Source: CAZIWJ01 sp964542855 (GTDB taxonomy: Bacteria; Bacteroidota; Bacteroidia; Cytophagales; Cyclobacteriaceae). Taken from it: a stretch of DNA of 9,811 nt. The translations under genes and the position numbers were made by a program. Below are positions 1 through 6,319 of this stretch, piece after piece. Below the pieces are notes generated by a model that was not told the origin of the DNA, did not search any database, and saw only the letters and a list, made by a program, of their open reading frames with translations. How positions within the stretch are numbered: position 1 is the stretch's first letter; every line of letters begins with the position of its first letter. Where the stretch lies: assembly GCA_964542855.1 (NCBI GenBank), contig CAZIWJ010000136.1, forward strand, positions 1-9,811, in the 5' to 3' direction.

Positions 1-86
1 CGAACGATGAGGGGGCTATAACTTGCTACTTACTCATAAAAAGGATCCGGTAATGTTACCATTAAGGTGTACTTTAATTTACCCTG

Positions 87-102
87 AACCGTACCCCCGG
101 TT
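87..102. terminator. weak stem-loop upstream of the DUF3109 gene
   Basis: A 5-bp stem (AACCG 87-91 with CGGTT 98-102, loop of six bases) is followed by a pyrimidine-rich stretch (TTCCTGTTT). It could end transcription of a gene lying left of the window, or sit in the leader of the DUF3109 gene. The rest of 1-131 holds no ORF that I can support, and I saw no convincing promoter there: a TACTTTAA at 70-77 has no partner TTG at the right spacing. The stem is short, so this is a low-confidence call. Confidence 0.2.
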
Positions 103-131
103 TTCCTGTTTATTGTTGAAATTAAGATATT

Positions 132-707
132 ATGATTGTTATCGGCAATACCATTATAAGCGACGAAATTAAAGAAGAGTTTTTTACCTGCGATCTGAAC
201 AAGTGCAAGGGTGCCTGCTGCATTGAAGGCGATGCCGGGGCGCCACTGGAAGAAGATGAACTGGAGCAACTGGAAGAGGTTTACGAGGCGGTTGAACCCT
301 ATTTGTCGGATGCGGCTAAATCGGTTATTGAAGAAAAAGGGTTTTACGAAATCGACGAAGACGGCGATTTCGTAACGCCAACTATTAATGGCCGCGAATG
401 TGTGTACGCCATTTACGATAAAAAAGGTATTTTGAAATGCGGTATTGAACACGCTTACCGGGAAGGCAAAACCGATTTCAGGAAACCCGTTTCCTGCCAC
501 CTTTATCCGATCCGGGTCGACCAGTACGAACACTACGAAGCGTTAAATTACCACCGCTGGTATATTTGCAGCCCGGCCTGCAACCTGGGGCAATCGTTAA
601 AAATGCCAATTTACCGCTTTGCCAAAGATGCACTAATCCGTAAATACGGCCAGGAATGGTACGATGCACTGGAATACGCCGCTACCAATGATCATCAAAG
701 CCAGTAG
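132..707 (+). CDS. DUF3109 family cysteine-cluster protein
   Basis: This encodes a 191-residue soluble protein that I recognise as DUF3109, an uncharacterised family common in Bacteroidota. The N-terminus carries a C-x4-C-x3-C-C cluster (Cys20, 25, 29, 30; TCDLNKCKGACC). Further cysteines follow at 90, 103, 122 (in KPVSCHLYPIR), 146 and 150, nine in all. The pattern implies a bound metal ion or iron-sulfur cluster, but which one is not visible. An acidic segment at about residues 32-60 separates the first cluster from the rest. No signal peptide or membrane segment is present, so it should be cytoplasmic. The ATG follows an A/T-rich leader without a clear ribosome-binding site. Its TAG stop directly abuts the stop of the convergent ACT-domain gene. 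Family assignment is firm; the biochemical role is unknown. Confidence 0.9.
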   Translation: MIVIGNTIISDEIKEEFFTCDLNKCKGACCIEGDAGAPLEEDELEQLEEVYEAVEPYLSDAAKSVIEEKGFYEIDEDGDFVTPTINGRECVYAIYDKKGILKCGIEHAYREGKTDFRKPVSCHLYPIRVDQYEHYEALNYHRWYICSPACNLGQSLKMPIYRFAKDALIRKYGQEWYDALEYAATNDHQSQ

Positions 708-1109
708 TTAATAGTTTTTGTTAGCCAGCGCCGATATTATGGCCAGGGCTTCTTCCCCCTGGTTAACGGGAACAAAAACATGGTCGTGGCAAAAGGCTGC
801 AATTACGTTACAGCTGATATTCTTACGGGCCAGGGCGTACGCCACTTTGGCAGTGAGGCCTACCAGTTCCAGCGAGCTGTTTACCTGTAGAGTAATGCGG
901 GAAGCAACAAATTCATAAACAAGGTTGTAGTAATCGGCCTGGTGCTGCTGGAGGATCATAGTTATACCTTCTTTTTCCTTTATTTCTGCCCATACCACCG
1001 TACGGGGAACGAGTGAGTTGTCTGCCACCTGAACAAATACATAAGGTTGAGGATGTAAATGGGGCTGCAGGTTATTTACTGCTTCCTGTAATTTGGTTTC
1101 TCCGGCCAT
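708..1109 (-). CDS. ACT domain-containing protein (COG3602-like)
   Basis: This is a 133-residue protein resembling the stand-alone ACT-domain family COG3602 (ACT_3/ACT_7). The first half (about residues 15-60) has the strand pattern seen in these proteins around QPYVFVQVADNS and GITMILQQ. The second half (about 65-130) has the ACT-like run beginning SRITLQVNSSLELVGLTAKV, then ISCNVIAAFCHDHVFVPV and a final helix. ACT domains usually bind amino acids and regulate enzymes, but no catalytic domain is attached and the ligand cannot be read from sequence. The start is an ATG at 1107-1109. The gene lies 46 bases downstream of the remnant at 1156-1569 on the same strand, and its stop touches that of the DUF3109 gene. 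Cytoplasmic location is inferred from the lack of a signal peptide. Confidence 0.85.
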   Translation of the reverse strand: MAGETKLQEAVNNLQPHLHPQPYVFVQVADNSLVPRTVVWAEIKEKEGITMILQQHQADYYNLVYEFVASRITLQVNSSLELVGLTAKVAYALARKNISCNVIAAFCHDHVFVPVNQGEEALAIISALANKNY

Positions 1110-1155
1110 AAAGTATAGCTAGTTCAAAAAATATGACCCCGCTCTTAGGCAGAGG

Positions 1156-1569
1156 CTATGAATAAAACAGACCAGGAAAAGTTTTCAGCCCGGTACCTTT
1201 TTTAATAAATATATTAAAATTTGCTTTTGCTTCAGCAATACTATTAAAATAGCCTAAATCAACCGATCGGGCAATGGTATTGTTAAAGTAATCGGATGCA
1301 ATAATTAACGAAGTAAGTCACTGGGTAACCGGGCCGAATAGGGCAATGAAGGCTAGTAGAATGATGCCGAATACTAACCCCGTACGTAGGTGATTTTCCC
1401 GTTGTAGTAGCCTTTTTTCTTACTTTTCAGGGCCATACTCATGACGATGATGGCAGGAATGGCAAGAAGTTGGTCTGGTACATGTGGTAGTCGATGTAGG
1501 TATCGTGCAAACCTGCAACCCGTTCAGGCACCAGCTGCAACAGGACTACAGCCAAAAAACAAGGCTCAT
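1156..1569 (-). pseudogene. remnant of a DUF4199-like membrane protein gene
   Basis: No intact ORF exists here, but the minus strand reads as one membrane protein if frames are switched. From the left of the protein: a hydrophobic segment with CFLAVVLLQLV, then HDTYIDYHMYQTNF. After a frame change come AIPAIIVMSMALKSKKKGYY and NGKITYV. After another change comes LVFGIILLAFIALFGPVTQ, an in-frame TGA (1318-1320), then LTSLIIASDYFNNTIARSVD and AEAKANFNIF, ending at TAG 1156-1158. Two hydrophobic helices, a basic loop and the segment near SDYFNNTIA recall DUF4199 family proteins of Bacteroidota. A first-codon candidate is ATG 1567-1569, but that frame stops after seven codons, so an early frameshift is also needed. 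That makes at least three frameshifts and one stop, with a C-terminus that looks divergent or short. It is a decayed gene or, less likely, a badly sequenced stretch. The exact family name is moderately certain. Confidence 0.6.
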
Positions 1570-1667
1570 TTTAACGATGTTTTAACCTTGTCTGTATTTC
1601 TATGAAAGAAGATTAGAATTTACTTCAAAATAATAAATTACTCATTCATATTCCCTTTAATTGTGAC

Positions 1668-2126
1668 ATGATCCATATCGAGCAGGGACAAAAATACCAC
1701 ATCCCTACTATTGTTGATATTACCCAACAAGCCATTTACAAAACGGCAGCCGTAGCGTATTCACCCGCGCAACTGAAAGTCTGGGCAGATGCTATGAAGC
1801 ACGAGTCGTTGTGGGAAAATGTGATGAAAAAGCAGGTTTTACTGCTTGCCTTCGAGAAGGGCCAGCCGGCAGGTATCATCTCGCTGGAAAAGGGATATTA
1901 CATTGACTACCTGTATGTTCACCCCCGTTTTGGCCGGAAAGGGGTAGCCCAAACCCTTTTTAACGCAATAGAAAAGCACGTTAGCAAAAATAGAATGGAA
2001 GTGTTTGCCAGTAAGATAGCCCGGCCGTTCTTCAAAAAAAATGGGTTCGAAGTGGAGCGCGACAATAGAATTCACCTGAACGGGCAGGTACTTATTAACT
2101 ATAAAATGGTGAAAGTACTGGTGTAA
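1668..2126 (+). CDS. GNAT family N-acetyltransferase
   Basis: This 152-residue protein belongs to the GNAT superfamily, which transfers an acetyl group from acetyl-CoA to an amine. The acetyl-CoA-binding region is at about residues 79-97: strand IDYLYVHPRF followed by GRKGVAQTL. The usual Q/R-x-x-G-x-G/A loop is present in the weaker form G-x-x-G-x-A. The N-terminal YSPAQLKVWA (residues 31-40) is typical of YafP-like members, and FFKKNGFEV (about 125-133) is the usual C-terminal GNAT element. The acceptor substrate is unknown. The ATG starts right after an A/T-rich leader (1570-1667) with no clear promoter box. It is a single-gene unit, convergent with the deiminase gene. An alternative specific role, such as antibiotic or protein acetylation, cannot be decided from sequence. 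Confidence 0.88.
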   Translation: MIHIEQGQKYHIPTIVDITQQAIYKTAAVAYSPAQLKVWADAMKHESLWENVMKKQVLLLAFEKGQPAGIISLEKGYYIDYLYVHPRFGRKGVAQTLFNAIEKHVSKNRMEVFASKIARPFFKKNGFEVERDNRIHLNGQVLINYKMVKVLV

Positions 2127-2261
2127 AAAAACGCAGTATAACCGCGTATCAGCCTGGTTTTACAGGAAAAGTTATCCTACATCGATATCATGCGCTGTAT
2201 TTTGCGCCTGTAGAGTTTCGGCTGCACGCGTTTTATCATCACCAGGTTTCTGTAAACAGAT

Positions 2262-2331
2262 GGTAGCGACTGAAGCGAGACTACCGATACGCTAGCTCAT
2301 AACCCACGGAGTAATGCGAGCTTATGGGTTA
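2262..2331. repeat. two tandem hairpins with related loops (REP-like)
   Basis: Two inverted repeats lie side by side in the spacer between two convergent genes. The first is GGTAG (2262-2266) with CTACC (2281-2285). The second is TAACCCA (2300-2306) with TGGGTTA (2325-2331). Their loops share a motif: GACTGAAGCGAG (2268-2279) and GAGTAATGCGAG (2309-2320) agree at 9 of 12 positions. In the second unit GCTC (2295-2298) can also pair with GAGC (2318-2321), interleaved with the main stem. The pair could serve as a bidirectional terminator or be a repetitive extragenic palindrome. No T-run follows either stem. The rest of the spacer (2127-2261) contains nothing that I can name. Confidence 0.4.
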
Positions 2332-2351
2332 AAGGAAATCTGGAAGTTAAA

Positions 2352-3902
2352 TTAAAAGCCCGCTTGTAAGTTGGTTACCGAGAACTGCCATCTTCCCTTT
2401 GGGGCGGTCATGGGCCTGCGTTGCTTTTTTCCGGAATTGGCCTCCGCCTCGATGTAATAATCAACTACGCTACCTTCTTCCATGGCGGGGATGGCACCCG
2501 ACCAGATTCCTTTTTCAATGTCGTTAGGCTGCAAGGATACCGACTGGAAAGCTGTGTCGGCAGCAGTTTTATAGTAAACTTTTGCTGAGGCGATGCCAGA
2601 CTGATGTTTGATTAACGCCTCAATGGTATAATCCTGTATTCTTTCGTTATTCGGGGCCACCACCCGCTGGTTGGCGAGGGCCTGGTGAGAAATTAGCAGC
2701 GGATGGGCTGCTGCCACTTCTTTGGTTAAGCAGTGAATGGCCCCGCCCTGTGCAATTGATTCGCGGCAGTCGATGCCCACAATGTTGTAACCGGGCATGG
2801 CTTTTTTATAGATGTTCAGTGCTACCGTATCGTAAGCAGGCATCTCGAACATGGGAACCAGTATGGTTTTATTAATGATTAATGAGTTGGTGTAGGTAAA
2901 ATACGTAGGTCTGCCTTTGTAGAAGTCCATAAACGTATCTTCACCTGGGTAGCGGGTGCTGTCGGTCGGGGGCATGGGAATTCTCACCACCTTGTAAGGC
3001 GTACCAAACACCGATTTATAATGCTTTGTAATGTATTGCAGGTTGGCTTCAATTTGTGGCCCGTCGGAAACACCTTCGGGGAATTGCCCCACCAGCAAGG
3101 TTTCTTCATCCAGCAGCTTCATGTGCATATCGATATGGTGAATACCGTCGTAAGGCAGGTTATCCATTTTAATGTAGCGGTCGATACCCATAAAAGCTTT
3201 CATTACGGAATCGACCTGAGCCGGAGATTTACCAGGGTTTTCTTCAAGAATAATTTTAGAAGAAAAGCCGGTACCAAAACCATCGGTCATGAAATTACCA
3301 CCGGTATGCACCAGATCAATGCTACCCCCGAAGGTACTGTGGGCCGGTGAATGAGTAATACTGGCCAGACTGAGGGAAATTACGTCGTCGTTGGGGCGAG
3401 GACGGTTATAGTGCCAGTCGACTACCGATAAAGAATCCACTTCTTCGGCGTACACGTAATTACCGCCAAAATCGCGAGCCCAGGGGCGATCGATTTCGTG
3501 GTGGAAAAACGTTACGCTATCGAGAGGAATACTCCAGGCCTGCAGGTAATTTTTTACTTCCACTGAATCTTCGCAGGCAACGAATACGCGTACTTCTTTG
3601 GCGGCGTGGCGTACAATTTCGCGTTGGATGTTAGGAAATTGGTCCCAGGCCACCAGGATTCCCTGTTGCTCTTCCCATTCGGCAGGGGTTCGTACCTGCC
3701 GGGTTTGTATACCTGCCGCTACGCTGAGGTTTCGATACACCGAATCGTATTGCTGAATGGTTTCTTCCGAAAGGCCTTCCCAGGCAAACTTGCTGTTGTA
3801 AGTATAATTATTTTTCAGGCTGTTCAGGTAAAAGATGGTAAATAGAGCAATACCCAGCAAAACGGCGAGGCCAAACAGAAAAAAGCGAAAAAACGGTTTC
3901 AT
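2352..3902 (-). CDS. membrane-anchored agmatine/peptidylarginine deiminase family protein
   Basis: This encodes 516 residues of the PAD_porph family (agmatine deiminase and bacterial peptidylarginine deiminase), which hydrolyses guanidino groups to release ammonia. One N-terminal membrane helix (about residues 7-26) follows a basic start (MKPFFR), so the enzyme is exported and tethered, or a lipid-free signal anchor. The catalytic domain spans about 65-400. Visible active-site elements are WARDFGG (Asp144), HTGGN (199-203), HHIDMH (His256, Asp258) and GGAIHC with Cys391 as the expected nucleophile. Residues from about 405 to 516 look like an added beta-sandwich (KVYYKTAADTAF, VVDYYIEAEA), as in Porphyromonas PPAD, where an Ig-like domain follows the catalytic domain. 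Export and this extra domain favour action on peptides or proteins over cytoplasmic agmatine, but that is inference. I chose ATG 3900-3902; a TTG three codons upstream adds only MFF. Confidence 0.88.
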   Translation of the reverse strand: MKPFFRFFLFGLAVLLGIALFTIFYLNSLKNNYTYNSKFAWEGLSEETIQQYDSVYRNLSVAAGIQTRQVRTPAEWEEQQGILVAWDQFPNIQREIVRHAAKEVRVFVACEDSVEVKNYLQAWSIPLDSVTFFHHEIDRPWARDFGGNYVYAEEVDSLSVVDWHYNRPRPNDDVISLSLASITHSPAHSTFGGSIDLVHTGGNFMTDGFGTGFSSKIILEENPGKSPAQVDSVMKAFMGIDRYIKMDNLPYDGIHHIDMHMKLLDEETLLVGQFPEGVSDGPQIEANLQYITKHYKSVFGTPYKVVRIPMPPTDSTRYPGEDTFMDFYKGRPTYFTYTNSLIINKTILVPMFEMPAYDTVALNIYKKAMPGYNIVGIDCRESIAQGGAIHCLTKEVAAAHPLLISHQALANQRVVAPNNERIQDYTIEALIKHQSGIASAKVYYKTAADTAFQSVSLQPNDIEKGIWSGAIPAMEEGSVVDYYIEAEANSGKKQRRPMTAPKGRWQFSVTNLQAGF

Positions 3903-3939
3903 GAAGAACAATCAGGTATGTAATAAGCAAGTAGGAGTT

Positions 3940-3969
3940 TGAATATAGGAAGAAATTACCTTATACCAA
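3940..3969 (-). promoter_or_regulatory. candidate promoter of the deiminase gene
   Basis: On the minus strand TTG (3967-3969) is followed after exactly 19 bases by TATATTCA (3940-3947). This resembles the Bacteroidota sigma-70-type pattern TTG-N19-TAnnTTTG, with two mismatches in the -7 box. It would start transcription some 30 bases before the deiminase ATG. I saw no better match in the gap. No experimental support is implied. Confidence 0.35.
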
Positions 3970-4030
3970 TAGTGGCTATTATGTCGGGAAAGGGATATAT
4001 ACGCGGCATTACTACAGGCTGTCGTGGTTC

Positions 4031-4211
4031 TACTTTTGCATTTAATTACTAACGGGTAGATGCACCTCAGCACTTTTTTGGGCAGATCCAGATATTGTCT
4101 GTTAGTTCCCAAAGCGGTACTGTTACATGAATATACGATCTTATTTTTTGAGTATTTTGCCTACGAAAGCCTATTACAGATCACCGGTATACTGAATACT
4201 ACCGGTTTTTT
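4031..4211 (+). ncRNA. possible short plus-strand transcript in a gene-free gap
   Basis: The 308-base gap between the deiminase and YkgJ genes (3903-4210) has no convincing gene. On the plus strand it carries a full match to the -7 consensus, TACTTTTG at 4031-4038. It also carries a terminator-like structure: ACCGGTA (4183-4189) pairs with TACCGGT (4200-4206), followed by six T residues (4206-4211). Together they would delimit an RNA of roughly 165 bases running against both neighbouring genes. No TTG box is found at the right distance upstream, which weakens the promoter. A plus-strand ORF beginning at 4060 runs through the hairpin into the antisense of the YkgJ gene and looks accidental. 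Confidence 0.2.
4183..4211 (+). terminator. hairpin with T-run at the YkgJ gene end
   Basis: A 7-bp perfect stem (4183-4189 with 4200-4206, loop of ten bases) is followed on the plus strand by TTTTTT. It lies immediately after the stop codon of the minus-strand YkgJ gene. In that direction the stem is preceded by A residues and has no T-tail. As an intrinsic terminator it is therefore better placed for plus-strand transcription, though the stem could also stabilise the 3' end of the YkgJ mRNA. Confidence 0.4.
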
Positions 4212-4813
4212 CAGCACACTCCCAGTTCGTCGCCCTCGCTGTTCAGTGATTCGTAAGCCTTGTATTGAAGAATATAAGAAAGGGCCTCCCGGATGGCTTT
4301 GTTTACCGGTAAGAAGCGGGATGCCAGTTCCCAATCGATGGCTTCCAGCCGGCTGTAATACCTGCTAAACAGCGGCGCTTCAATATCTTCGCGTTTTACA
4401 GTTTCAACCGCCTCCGCCTGACTTTCTTTAATAATTTTACAGGTGCTTAAACGGGGCTTGCCGTATTTATCGCGCACAGCTGCATACCCAAACAGGCGGC
4501 AAATCATGCCCCGATAGAGGTAGTCGCTGCATTGCCCTTTTCCCGGCCTACCCAGTTCTCTGAACATGACGCACACCGAATCCGGTTTGGTTTTGGTAAC
4601 CAGCCATAATTTATCGGCTTCACCCGTTTCGTATAAATGCCAGGCCAGTGGAATAAACTCCAGTACGGTAGCTTCTACATCGGGATAAGTACAGCATTTA
4701 CCACAACCCGGTAAACAATATAAACCACTTTGCTTGCGAAAAGCAGCAATTTCCTTGTCAGCCTCAGCGAAGAGCTGCTCAACCTGAAGCTTAATTGATA
4801 ACCAGTTACGCAT
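4211..4813 (-). CDS. YkgJ family cysteine cluster protein
   Basis: This is a 200-residue protein of the YkgJ-type family (putative zinc- or iron-binding cysteine clusters). The hallmark C-x3-C-x2-C-C is at Cys33, 37, 40 and 41 (YCLPGCGKCC). It is followed by Cys81 in SVCVMF, Cys95 in GQCSDY, Cys105 in MICRLFGY and Cys125 in LSTCK. The order cluster, then C-x-x-F and C-R-L-F-G-Y is characteristic of the family. The N-terminal 30 residues are a likely amphipathic helix, not a signal peptide, so it is probably cytoplasmic. The last residue is also a cysteine (DELGVC). Function is unknown for most members. The ATG is at 4811-4813, and the gene stands alone, divergent from the M19 operon. It is distantly reminiscent of the DUF3109 protein in this window through the double-cysteine cluster, but the two are not obvious paralogues. 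Confidence 0.88.
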   Translation of the reverse strand: MRNWLSIKLQVEQLFAEADKEIAAFRKQSGLYCLPGCGKCCTYPDVEATVLEFIPLAWHLYETGEADKLWLVTKTKPDSVCVMFRELGRPGKGQCSDYLYRGMICRLFGYAAVRDKYGKPRLSTCKIIKESQAEAVETVKREDIEAPLFSRYYSRLEAIDWELASRFLPVNKAIREALSYILQYKAYESLNSEGDELGVC

Positions 4814-5099
4814 TTATTCATAGTTATACCCCTTACACCAGGGCGGTAGCGTAGGGTTAACTTTCTACTAATATATGTTATTCTTCGGAATCATTTGCTA
4901 ATACCCCTTTAATTAAAAACGTTACGGTGATACCTTCATCCATTCAGCATGACTTTCACTGTGAACAGGTAGTTTTCTATGCTTCACCGGCCGGGGGGCT
5001 ATCCGTTATTGTACTCATTTATTTTTATCAAATGAATTTTTCAATCAAATGTGCTAGATTCACCTAACAAACAACGCCCGAAACATAATATACACATCT
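4814..5099. other. divergent intergenic region of YkgJ and the M19 operon
   Basis: This 286-base spacer must hold the promoters of two divergent transcription units. It is A/T-rich apart from a G/C block around 4987-4998 that contains the palindrome CCGGCCGG (4987-4994). Near matches to the -7 box, such as TATTTTTA at 5020-5027, have no TTG at the expected spacing, so I do not name a promoter. No riboswitch, small ORF or operator repeat was recognised. Confidence 0.4.
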
Positions 5100-6317
5100 A
5101 TGAGCCTGGAAAAGAATTACCAGGGCTACCAATCGTTCAGTTACCTGGTAGCCGACAAAGACTACCCCCATTTTCCCCTTTCAAAAGAACATAACCGGGT
5201 GCCCGCTTACCTGATTCCGCTCAGTGAAGAGCAGGAAGAACGTGCCCGGCAAATTGTAAAGGATAATATCATGATTTCCATGCACGAGCATCTGGGGGTG
5301 TTTCCTGATGAAATTTCCCAAACTCCTGCCTACGTGAAAAAGGGCCGAATGGCAACCGGCTTTGAAGGGCTTTCACACGCACACTGGGATGCGGTTTTCG
5401 ATAACCTGATGGATGGAATCTGCCAGATTCATTCGGCCAGTGGCTGGAAGTGGGACGATGTGCTACACGACCTGGGCATGCGCCTTTGTGATATTGGACA
5501 CCAGGATTTTGTAATTCATTGCAAGCGGGTCGCCGATATTGAGCGGGCCCACCGCGAGGGGAAGCTGGCCTGGGTGGCTACCATGGAAGGGGCTGCCATG
5601 ATTGAAAACGAGGTAGATCGCCTCGACATCCTGTACGGGTTCGGCCTGCGCTCCATCGGCATTACATACAGCGAAAGTAATGCGCTGGGGTCGGGGCTAA
5701 AAGAAAAGCGCGACGGCGGGTTAACCGCTTTCGGCCACAAGGCGGTGGAGCGCATGAATAAATTGGGGCTACTGATCGATTGCTCGCATACCAGCGACTA
5801 TACAGCCCTGGACACCATCGCTGCCAGCAAACATCCCGTTGTGCTGAGCCACATTGGCGCTCGCGCCCTGTGGAATACCCCCCGTATGGCGCCGGACGAT
5901 GTAATGAAGGCCTGTGCGGAAAAAGGAGGTATTATCGGCGTGGAAGCCGCTCCGCATACCACCTTAACGCCCAGTCACCCGACCCACAACATTGAATCGT
6001 TCATGGAGCATTTTACCTACATCAAAAACCTGGTAGGTATTGATCATGTGAGCTTTGGCCCCGATACGCTTTACGGCGATCATGTGGGGTTGCACCATAC
6101 TTACATGAGCGCGCTGTCGCTGAAAGAATCTAAATCTAAAGGCCAGCACGGCAACCCCGACTACCAGGAAGTGCCTTACGTGGAAGGGCTGGAAAACCCG
6201 ACTGAATGTTCATACAATATTGTGCGCTGGCTAGTAAAGGAAGGCTATTCCAGCGAAAACATTGCCAAGGTAATCGGGGGCAATATGCTCCGGGTATTAA
6301 ACCAGGTATGGTACTAA
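5100..6317 (+). CDS. M19 family dipeptidase (membrane/renal dipeptidase type)
   Basis: This is a 405-residue zinc hydrolase of peptidase family M19, whose members cleave dipeptides or related amides. It has the amidohydrolase-like metal ligands in order: His62 and His64 (SMHEHLG), bridging Glu163 (ATMEGA), His230 (DCSHTSD), His251 (LSHIGAR), and Asp322 in GIDHVSFGPD. Classical M19 enzymes have His-x-Asp at the first site; here it is His-x-His. There is no signal peptide or lipobox, so it should act in the cytoplasm, unlike the exported renal enzyme. An extra N-terminal stretch of about 50 residues precedes the first beta strand. It is the first gene of a compact unit with a signal-peptide protein (2 bases downstream), a micropeptide and a sodium symporter, which suggests that it acts on what the symporter imports. 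The ATG follows an A-rich leader without a clear Shine-Dalgarno. Exact substrate unknown. Confidence 0.88.
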   Translation: MSLEKNYQGYQSFSYLVADKDYPHFPLSKEHNRVPAYLIPLSEEQEERARQIVKDNIMISMHEHLGVFPDEISQTPAYVKKGRMATGFEGLSHAHWDAVFDNLMDGICQIHSASGWKWDDVLHDLGMRLCDIGHQDFVIHCKRVADIERAHREGKLAWVATMEGAAMIENEVDRLDILYGFGLRSIGITYSESNALGSGLKEKRDGGLTAFGHKAVERMNKLGLLIDCSHTSDYTALDTIAASKHPVVLSHIGARALWNTPRMAPDDVMKACAEKGGIIGVEAAPHTTLTPSHPTHNIESFMEHFTYIKNLVGIDHVSFGPDTLYGDHVGLHHTYMSALSLKESKSKGQHGNPDYQEVPYVEGLENPTECSYNIVRWLVKEGYSSENIAKVIGGNMLRVLNQVWY

Positions 6318-6319
6318 TT

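Noticed and set aside
30..533. 167-codon minus-strand ORF over the DUF3109 gene
   Set aside because: It is antisense to a clear family member and has a phenylalanine-rich composition typical of a shadow of the real coding strand.
2125..2147. Minus-strand terminator: ACGC/GCGT stem with seven T residues next to the GNAT stop
   Set aside because: The stem is only 4 bp and lies more than 200 bases beyond the deiminase stop, so it is too weak to annotate.
3912..4112. 66-codon minus-strand ORF upstream of the deiminase gene
   Set aside because: The translation has no recognisable domain, signal or hydrophobic pattern, and it covers the candidate promoter of the deiminase gene.
4060..4368. 102-codon plus-strand ORF across the YkgJ gene end
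   Set aside because: It reads through a hairpin with T-run and then into the antisense of the YkgJ coding region, with no family similarity.
6206..6319. Upstream extension of the anchored-protein gene to the ATG at 6206
   Set aside because: It would overlap the M19 gene by more than 100 bases and bury the signal peptide; the start at 6320 restores a normal N-terminal signal.
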